DNA of 18,819 nucleotides from Candidatus Altimarinota bacterium. Its GTDB lineage: Bacteria; Patescibacteriota; Gracilibacteria; BD1-5; UBA6164. The stretch spans positions 1 through 18,819 of the forward strand of contig JAMOOA010000008.1 in the NCBI GenBank assembly GCA_027066255.1, given 5' to 3'. The position numbers and the translations under genes were made by a program. How positions within the stretch are numbered: position 1 is the first letter of the stretch; every line of letters starts with the position of its first letter. The notes beneath the pieces are model-generated. The model worked only from the letters and a program-made list of their open reading frames with translations. It ran no database searches and was not told the DNA's origin. Below, in pieces: positions 8,327 to 15,865 of the stretch.

Positions 8327-8686
8327 TTATTCATCTGGGGGAAAGAATTTTTCCATTGCTGGTTTATTGTTTTTATCTGGAGGGAAAAACCTCTCCATTT
8401 TTCAATGGAGAGGTTTCAATTCTTCTCGAGTTCAACTTATACAACTTTCTTGCCCATGTTTCAACATGTTATTCAATGCTTTCTTCTCTTCTTCGTTAAG
8501 TTCATTTTTCTCATTTTTTATCTTAAGTTCTGCTAAATCCATAGGTTCTTCAAGAATATAGTATCTATAATCCAACTTTTCCTCATCAGAAAGATTACCA
8601 TAACTATCTTTCTTTTTGAGAATTTCTTCCATTTTCTTTTTCATCTCTCATTTATTTGATTCAGTGTTACGAAAACAGCCTTGCAT
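8327..8686 (-). CDS. small charged hypothetical protein with C-terminal repeat
   Basis: Under code 25 the frame encodes 119 aa from ATG (8686) to TAA (8327) with three TGA codons read as Gly; a start at 8644 would give 105 aa. No family is recognised. The first 90 residues are very rich in Lys and Glu and probably helical. The C terminus carries two copies of a short unit, M-E-R-F-F-P-P-D-K and M-E-K-F-F-P-P-D-E. The copies differ mainly at synonymous sites, which supports translation through the TGA at 8432-8434. A strong DNA hairpin (8387-8416) lies inside the coding region. It converges on der with a 58-bp gap. Confidence 0.55.
8387..8416. repeat. 13-bp perfect hairpin inside the small minus-strand gene
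   Basis: AAACCTCTCCATT and its exact complement flank a 4-nt loop. On the minus strand the stem is followed by TTTTT, so it looks like an intrinsic terminator. However, it lies within the code-25 reading frame. It may stop some transcripts early or be a terminator overrun by the frame. Confidence 0.5.
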
Positions 8687-8714
8687 AATACAATAGTAAA
8701 AAAATAAATTTCTC

Positions 8715-8731
8715 CTTGATTCGAAATCAAG
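8715..8731. promoter_or_regulatory. palindrome upstream of the macroglobulin and small gene
   Basis: CTTGATT and AATCAAG form a perfect 7-bp inverted repeat around CGA. It lies 29 bp before the start of the minus-strand gene and about 85 bp before the -10 of the macroglobulin gene, a suitable place for an operator. No regulator is identified. Confidence 0.35.
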
Positions 8732-8815
8732 AATATAACACCATCATATCATACTATAGCAGAGAGGTCAAAAATACGGACGTTTTTCTTGCACTCGCTT
8801 TTTTGATATTTTTTG

Positions 8816-8821
8816 TATAAT
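8816..8821 (+). promoter_or_regulatory. -10 box of the macroglobulin operon
   Basis: A perfect TATAAT lies 29 bp before the macroglobulin ATG. No good -35 is found at 16-18 bp; the nearest candidate, TTGCAC at 8789, is 21 bp away. Confidence 0.5.
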
Positions 8822-8850
8822 AGAAGTATTATATTTTTCTATACATATCT

Positions 8851-11800
8851 ATGAAAGAATTTTTCACGAGTAAGAAGTTTATCTATGGTATCATTACTGG
8901 AGTCTTAATAATCATTTTGTGAGTAGTAGGTGTTTTTGGATATAAAAAATACCAGGTATACCAGGCAGAAAAACAGGTTGCAGTTATTAATGATATCGTT
9001 GATGCAGGTATTACTAATAGAGACACATGTAAAATCGTACTTGATTTTGATAAGAGTCTGGTATCAAAGGATAATGAGTTTTTCAAAGAGACTACGTATG
9101 ACGCATTTCGAGCAGACTGTGATAATCAGTACAACATCGCAAATGCTGAGATGAAGTTGGAGTTCTGCAGCGAGGTCATTAAATGACGTAAATGAAATTT
9201 TTCTGATAGATATATTGTACTGGATACTTTTTTTGATGTGCAGAAACAATGTAGCCTGAAATACCTCACAGCAACATTTTCAACGGGAAGTTTTTTTGAT
9301 ATAGAAAATGATTTCAAATCAAGCGTACACGTGAACTTCTCTCTTCCGTTTTTTGAGGATATCGTAGATACGCAGAGTGAAGAATTTCTCAAAAATAGAA
9401 TAGAAGCAAAAAAGAGACTGGTAGGTCTCTTGGAAATATCCCCAAAGGTAGATTTTGATGAAGAGGATATCGTCCTCTATGAAAAGAAAGCTATTCTCGA
9501 ATTCCCACTTGAACCACTCAAAGAGTATACTTTTTCCCTCAAGAGTTTTGATTCAGGGATAGAAGGGGAGAAGGTTAGGTCAGAGAAATTTGTCCTCAAA
9601 ACTCCAGAAAACAAGTTCTTTGGATTTAGAATCCTGAAAAAGATGACACTTTTCCAAGATACAGCTTCTCCGAAGTTGGAACTCCTTTCTTATGATTCTG
9701 GCAAGACAAAAACAAAGTTCAAAATCTGTAGAATAGACAATGAAACTTACGCAAAGATAGAAGTATTTCAGTCGCAAAAGGGACTTGCAGAAGCAAAGAA
9801 GAAGTTTTTCACCTCAGGGATTGATAGCCTCAAAACTTTTGATTGTAAAGAAAAAGAAGTGAGTTTTACAACAGAAAAATCAGGAACTAAACTCCAAAAA
9901 ACCACCTTTGACTTCACGGAAGAAATTGGGAATCCTGCAAGAAGTGGTCTTTATTATGTGACTTTTTCAGACCCAGAAGATAGAGTATTTAATGAGAGAG
10001 TTCAACCACCAGTATTTTTTGGAATTATAGATTCTCATATTACGATGAAAATTTCGAGAAATGGAGAAGCATTTTTCTTTGTAAATGATTTTTCTGGTAA
10101 GCCTCTTGCAAACCAAAACATCCGTGTATATGCAAATGAGTTTGTAGCAAAGGACACTCAGTGGAATAGAGAAAAGGGAGAATATGATGTGACGTATTTT
10201 TCTCCACTTGAAAAGAATGTATTTGGAACCTCTATTCTCTTATGAAAAACAGGAAGTGACGGAGTTCTCAAAGTAGATATGAAATGAAAAATAGACGATG
10301 TATTTGATAAAACTTTTGATTCTTGGGATTATGATTGGGATGGAAATTATAACTCATTTTTTATAACCTCAGCAAGTGATAGCAATCTGACATACGTTTC
10401 TTCGAAATGGAACGGAGGAATCTCTGCTTGGAATTTTGGGTATACACTCGGAGACAGTTGGTGGTATGGAGGAAATAGTGAAAATGCTGATGAGATACAA
10501 CTCGAGAGATGGTCAGGAGAAGAATCTGTTCTCTATAGCCACACCTACACAGACAGGAAACTTTACCTACCAGGAGAGGAAGTACATATCAAATCGGTTG
10601 TGAGAAACTCTGCAGATCTATCTATTCCCAAAGGAAAAGAACTAACTTTCAAGGTAACAGATGCAAATGGAGATGATATTCTCGAAAAAATACTCAAAGT
10701 AAGTGAGTTTGGAAGTCTCTCAGAGAAACTCAAACTTCCATCTTCAGCTCCTCTTGGAAGCTACCAGATATATCTTTATGATGGAGACAGCCAAGTAGGG
10801 AACAGTGGTTTCTCGGTAGAGGTATTTAAAAATCCAAAGTTCAAGAACGAAGTTATGTTGAAAACAACAGGACTCAACGGAGAACTGATAAAAATCAAAT
10901 CAACAGATGTAGAAAAAACCGACTGGGGATATGAGAGAAAAACATATACAGGAGACTTCAAGATACAGGCTTCGATTTCTTCTCAGTATTATTCGGGCTC
11001 TCCAGTGAAAAGTGGAGAGTATGACTACAAGGTCTATAAACAGTATTATTATGACAATAGTTATTGGGATGATTGTTATTATGGTTGTTACTGGGAACCA
11101 GAAAAAGAGTTCTACACCGAAGGAAAATGACATCTCGATGACAATGGAAGCGCAATTTTTGAAGTTCCTGTAGAGTTCAAATCAAACTATAGTGACTACA
11201 AATATATTGTTGAAGTAACAGTCAGAGATACAGCGGGAGATCAGATTTCAGGAACAAATTCTATTATCGCAAAACTCCCAAGTGAATTCAAGAGGTGGGA
11301 TCCAAACAGTGGAGTGTACTTCAAATCAGAAAAGAGGTTTTATAAACAAGGAGAAAAAGTGACTCTCGAGTGAGGTCTCATCAACGGGAAATTTGGAGCA
11401 GACTATAACGACAAGTTTCTTCTCATTATCAAGAAAAAGGATTACAAGACTTCGTATGTTGATGATGTCAGAGGCTACAAGAGACCTGTTACTTCCGTAG
11501 AAGAAACAGTAGAAAAAATCTTCGAAGTAAATGATACCAACTTCAAACTTGGATCAGATGGAAAACTCAAGTTAAATTATACTCTCAAGCAAACCGGAGA
11601 ATATGTATTTGAGTTTGGAAAGATAGACGATGAACTATTTTTCAACAGTAAAGACCTCATAGCAGAGTTTGAAAAGACGTGAGAGAAATACCTATCTCGA
11701 GACTTCTCAGGAAAACTTGAAGTAAACTGGGACAATTTTGATGCGCTTATTAGGTATTGCGATGAGAGCAAAGATGATTGCTCTGACGACAACCTCCTCA

Positions 11801-14800
11801 AACAATGGGGATGTTCAGAAAACTATATAGATGACACGTGCAGAGGAAAAGAAAAACAAACACAGATGTCCCAGAAATTCAAAGCGAGTAATCTCATTGA
11901 TTCAGATTCGAGGAAGTATTTCACGCTCATATCTTATGGAGATGCAAACGCAAAAAATCCAGTTCAAAGTGATAATAAGATAACGGTTCTTTCAGAAAAA
12001 GTGAGTTACCATCTCTGAGACACAGCTCGTGTTCTCGTGAGACTCCCATTTAGTAAGGGAAAAATACTTTGGACCATAGAAAAACAAGGAGTAATAGAAC
12101 ACGAATATATAGATGTTCCTGGAAATACGTTTTTCAAAGAATTCAGAATCGATGACAGTTTTATACCAAACACATATATCGGAGTTGTTGCGATAGATAC
12201 AGACTCCCTCTGTCCTCCGGACATCTCCCTCGCTGAGGGAGACAAGAACAATATTCCCCCTCAATGAGGGGGAGAAAGGGGGAGCTGCGTTCCAGAATAC
12301 AAAGTTGGATATACCGAAGTCGTTGTTGATAAAACGGACAAGAAAACACAAGTTTCTATCACCCCAAACAAAAAGAAATACGAACCAAGAGAAGAAGTGA
12401 TTCTGAACATCTCAGTCAAAGATACAAACAGAAGAGCAAAGAAATCAGAACTTACCGTGATGGTCGTAGATGATAGTCTCATTAGTTTGATGGGAAATAT
12501 CGATATGAATACTCTTGAGAAATTTTATAAGAAACTTCCATTTCAGATTCAAACGAGTATCACCAATCTTGCGATGCTCAAAAACTATTATTTCTCACGT
12601 CAAGGAGTTGTGGGAGGAAGTGGATTTGGAAACTTCAAATGAGGAGACAGTGCTGTTTCGAGTAGAAGTATCTTCAAAAATACTGCTTACTATAATCCAA
12701 GTGTTATCACTGATTCAAACGGGAAAGCTACCGTACAATTCCTTCTCCCTGATAATCTGACAAATTTTCGAGTGATGGTTATCTCAAACTCCAAAGACAA
12801 TTTCTTTGGGTATAGTGAAGACTTCATAGAAGTAAGAAAAGACGTCATCGTCGAAGACAGGACTCCACTTATTATCAGAGATGGGGACAAAATAGTGATA
12901 GGAGCAAATGTATTTAACACGACTGACAAAGAAATAGGATTCAAGGCAACACTGACTTCTCAATTTTTGAATATAGGAAAACAGGCAAGACCAGCAATGA
13001 TTGGTCCTGGAAAAAGCGAATTTATCTCTTGGGAAGTAACAGCCACTCCTGTGAGTGAAATGGGACAAGAAAAAATACCCTACACTATTAGTATTCTCTG
13101 AGATAGTGCGAAACATAGTGATAAAATACAAGGAAGTATCGCAATAGCACAGTCTCCTGTACTTTTGCAAAATAACTTTACTTCTGAGAGTATTGCAGAG
13201 TGAAAAGCGAAAGACTTCACTCTCAAACTTCCAAACAATACCAATACAGAGAGATCAACTTATGAACTCTCTATCTCGAATAATCCTCTTGCAGGAATCG
13301 AGAAAATACTTTCTAGTCTCGCAGTATATCCGTATGGATGTATCGAACAGACGCTCAGTAGTACGATGCCAAACGCAGTACTTTCGAAGTTCCTCAGGAT
13401 TCTCCCAGATCTTGGAGTATCAAAAAAGACCATAGACAAAAACCTCTCAGCAGGAATCGAGAGACTCAAGTCTATGCACTTAGAAAATGGAGGATTTGGA
13501 TACTGGCAAGGAGACAGCTCAGCTGACCTCGCGATTACTCCCTATGTTCTCAGGAGTTTACTTGAGATACAAGAATCAGGAGGAAATATAGAAAAACAAA
13601 TGATACAAAAAACAGCAGGCTATCTCGAAAAAAACTATTCAGGAGCAGCCGAAAATACACAAATAGAAATCCTCTGGGCACTTGCGAGACTCCACAGATG
13701 AGAATACAAGTGAGGGAAACTTACTCCTCTCTGACTTCAAAATCTCACAGACAGCTTTGATAGAACCAAGATGAGTAGACATGATCTCATTGCCTACACG
13801 TATGCTCTCGTGCTCGCTGATAGCAACAAATATAAAAACGTGATAGATGATAGTATCAAGATCCTCAAAGAAAAAATAAACAACAAAGAACAATACAATT
13901 ATAGTATTCATTACTATGACGGCCTTGACGACAAAGCGATATTTACACAGATGCTTATAGACTACAGCTTTGATAGTTCGTATGTTTCTGAGCGTATTAT
14001 GGAACTCTACGGACATGACTGGTCGAGTTATTATTATTCTACCAAAACAAAAAACGATGCGTTCCTCGCGTTTGCAAAATACATCGAAACCTATGGAAAA
14101 GACAACCTCAATACTCTCAAACTGACTCTAAATGGAAAGAGTAAGCAGATACAGATAGGAGAAGAACAAAACAGTTACAAAACAATCGTTCCACTCAGTG
14201 AAGTTCTCGAGAATGATCAGGTATCTCTTCAGATAGAAAACAAAAAAGGAACTCCATTTTTTGTAACTGCATCGATACATTCCTATCCTGCTGATCCACT
14301 CAAAGTTCCGAGTTATAGTAATGGAGTACAAATAAAAAGGGAGATATACGAGGTTACAGACGCAACAAAGCTCCAAGAGAAATGTAATTGGAGCAATGGA
14401 AACAGAACTTGTACTCAAGCATCTGGACTCACACTTCACAACTCTGATACTTTCAAAAAATGAACGACGTATAAGGTAAAACTCATAGCAACGTTTGATG
14501 AAAACAATCGCAGACAAAACCTCGTTATCGAGGATTATCTCCCAGCGAGTTTCAGGATACTCAACTCTCAGTTTCAAACCAACAGTATCGCAACATCACA
14601 AAACTCTTCCCAAAAATCATGGCAATGGTCTCATGTAGAGAATAGACCAGAAGTAGTCATGGCTCACGCGAAATACACCTGGGGAAATACGGCAACCTAC
14701 AACTACTTCGTCGTTACCGACTTTGCTGGGAGCTTCATCTATCCACCAGTAACAACGTATATGATGTATCAACCAGAGACAAGAGCAAATGGAGAGTTCA

Positions 14801-14820
14801 GGAGGATAGAGGTGAGATAG
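8851..14820 (+). CDS. giant alpha-2-macroglobulin family protein with thioester motif
   Basis: The frame encodes 1989 aa from ATG (8851) to TAG, with about 17 TGA codons read as Gly. An N-terminal membrane anchor spans residues 10-31, with no lipobox. The MG domain hallmark K-L-Y-L-P-G-E-E-V-H-I-K lies near 570, followed by a long MG/bait part, the V-V-D-D-S-L-I-S-L strand near 1205, and T-A-Y-Y-N-P then F-L-L-P-D-N-L-T-N-F-R of the CUB/TED region. The thioester motif C1497-I-E-Q1500 sits in P-Y-G-C context, so covalent trapping of proteases should be possible. Bacterial homologues (E. coli YfhM) are envelope anchored and usually about 1600 aa. Residues 1118-1145 are a translated palindromic element. 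pbpC lies downstream, as in other bacteria, but separated by inserted genes. Confidence 0.93.
12204..12284 (+). repeat. palindromic element copy A, in frame within the macroglobulin gene
   Basis: This is a full bipartite copy. The left module has CTCCCTC, a GTCC/GGAC mini-hairpin and TCTCCCTC/GAGGGAGA. After a 12-bp spacer, the right module has TCCCCCTC/GAGGGGGA and the outer arm AGGGGGAG. It has no TAA or TAG in any of the six frames, but its TGA at the right hairpin loop is in frame and would be read as Gly. The translated insert is rich in Pro, Gly, Asp and Ser and lies in a loop between two beta-strand segments. Confidence 0.85.
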
Positions 14821-14837
14821 GTTTTTTACTCAACTCA

Positions 14838-14955
14838 GCTCCCTCCGTCCTTCGGACACCTCCCTCCACGAGGGAGGACAAATAGTTAAGAACTGGAAGT
14901 AAAATTCCCCCTCGTGGAGGGGGAGAAGACTACAGTACAAAAAGTAGGGGGAGCT
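14838..14955 (+). repeat. palindromic element copy B, intergenic
   Basis: This is a full bipartite copy in the same orientation as copy A. GCTCCCTC, a GTCC-TTC-GGAC hairpin and CCTCCCTC/GAGGGAGG form the left module; a 27-bp AT-rich spacer follows; then CCCCCTC-GTG-GAGGGGG and the outer arm AGGGGGAGC. It fills most of the 159-bp gap between the macroglobulin stop and the DUF559 start, the only copy of the seven outside a gene. Confidence 0.85.
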
Positions 14956-14979
14956 ATAACTATGTAAAAAATAGAAGCT

Positions 14980-15510
14980 ATGTTTGAAATTACACCAGAA
15001 TTTCTAAAATCCAGAGGACTCATAAAGGCAAATAACAGATTACCTTATAATCCTAAGTTAAAAGAAAGAGTCAGAGAATTACGAAAAAATATGACAAAAG
15101 CTGAGAAAAAATTACGGTTTGAGTTTTTACTTCCTCTCTCTAAAAAAGCTCCCCCTCAATCCCCCTCAACTGAGGGGGAAGCGAACTCAAGAATTTGAGT
15201 GAGCAGGGGGAGTAAACTCAGGATATACAGGCAACGAGCTATAGATAACTTTATCGTAGATTTTTTTATTCCTCAATATAAGCTCGTTATTGAACTTGAT
15301 GGAAACTCACACTATGAAGATGGAGCTCAAGAGTACGATAAGGAGCGAACAAAAATTCTAGAATGATATGGCTTGAAAATAATTAGATTTACAAATGATG
15401 AAGTGTATAATAGTTTTGAAGGAGTTTGTGAGAAAATATTATTTTATATAGATATAAAATTACATGGAAAAGAAATTAAAGACAGTTTTACTATGAGCTA
15501 TAGAAAATAA
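14980..15510 (+). CDS. DUF559 (Vsr-like) endonuclease-domain protein with translated palindromic insert
   Basis: The frame encodes 176 aa from ATG to TAA with two TGA codons read as Gly. Residues 25-56 match the DUF559 start (L-R-K-N-M-T-K-A-E-K-K-L). Residues 80-150 hold the PD-(D/E)xK-type core: R-Q-R-A-I-D-N-F-I-V-D-F-F, V-I-E-L-D-G-N-S-H-Y and I-I-R-F-T-N-D-E-V. Vsr and relatives cut DNA at specific sites; no DUF559 function is established. Between these parts, residues 57-78 come from palindromic element C and have no counterpart in the family. The last 15 residues overlap the next gene in another frame and look non-native. The gene interrupts the usual macroglobulin-pbpC pairing, consistent with insertion. 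Confidence 0.85.
15149..15212 (+). repeat. palindromic element copy C, in frame within the DUF559 gene
   Basis: This is a half element: outer arm CTCCCCCT, inner hairpin TCCCCCTCA/TGAGGGGGA, a variable segment with ACTCAA/TTGAGT, and outer arm AGGGGGAG. Its first 38 bp and last 14 bp are identical to copy D in pbpC. It has no TAA or TAG in any frame; its in-frame TGA (15196-15198) is read as Gly. Confidence 0.88.
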
Positions 15511-15865
15511 TAAGACCTGAAAGTTAAAAAGTATATTAAGAGAACAGCCAATAGTATATTTTTTATGAGAAGACTTCGCGGAGGAATATATGAAAAAGAG
15601 AAGAGAAAAGAAGATATTTTTACAATCACTTAGATTGACGCAAGATATTTTTGATACAAAACTCCATACAGATTATAAATGATATTTCAAAGAGGTAAGA
15701 CATGTTTCTGTTTGATCAGATATCTTAAACTGTGATGGGGTATTTTTATGGGATAATAAAGTAGCTATTTTTAATATAAAAGATGAAAGATATGAACTTT
15801 ATGATGATAGTAAAATATATAAAAAATACATAGAAATATTTGAGAAATACTGGAATAATGATTAA
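15464..15865 (+). CDS. TrmB-like regulator C-terminal fragment
   Basis: Under code 25 the frame runs from ATG (15464) to TAA (15865), 133 aa, with five TGA codons. Residues 30-133 resemble the effector half of TrmB-type regulators: I-V-Y-F-L-G, E-E-Y-M-K-K-R-R-E-K-K, K-E-V-R-H-V, W-D-N-K-V-A-I-F and the closing Y-I-E-I-F-E-K-Y-W. The N-terminal winged helix is missing, because an in-frame TAA lies just upstream and the DUF559 gene occupies that space with a 47-bp overlap. A good GGAGG lies 5 bp before an internal ATG at 15590 (91 aa), which may be the start used today. It overlaps pbpC by 8 bp. It is probably a remnant of a regulator truncated by the insertion; family assignment is moderate. 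Confidence 0.6.

Noticed and set aside
8290..8561. Plus-strand frames after der
   Set aside because: They lie opposite the minus-strand Lys/Glu-rich gene and have low-complexity Phe/Ser/Leu composition, as expected of a reverse-strand shadow.
10900..11155. Minus-strand frames opposite the macroglobulin gene
   Set aside because: They mirror a Tyr/Asp-rich stretch of a well-supported gene and show no motif of their own.
15590..15865. Start of the TrmB-like gene at 15590 as the ancestral start
   Set aside because: The GGAGG is good, but family-like residues continue upstream in frame through two more TGA codons; it may still be the start used at present.
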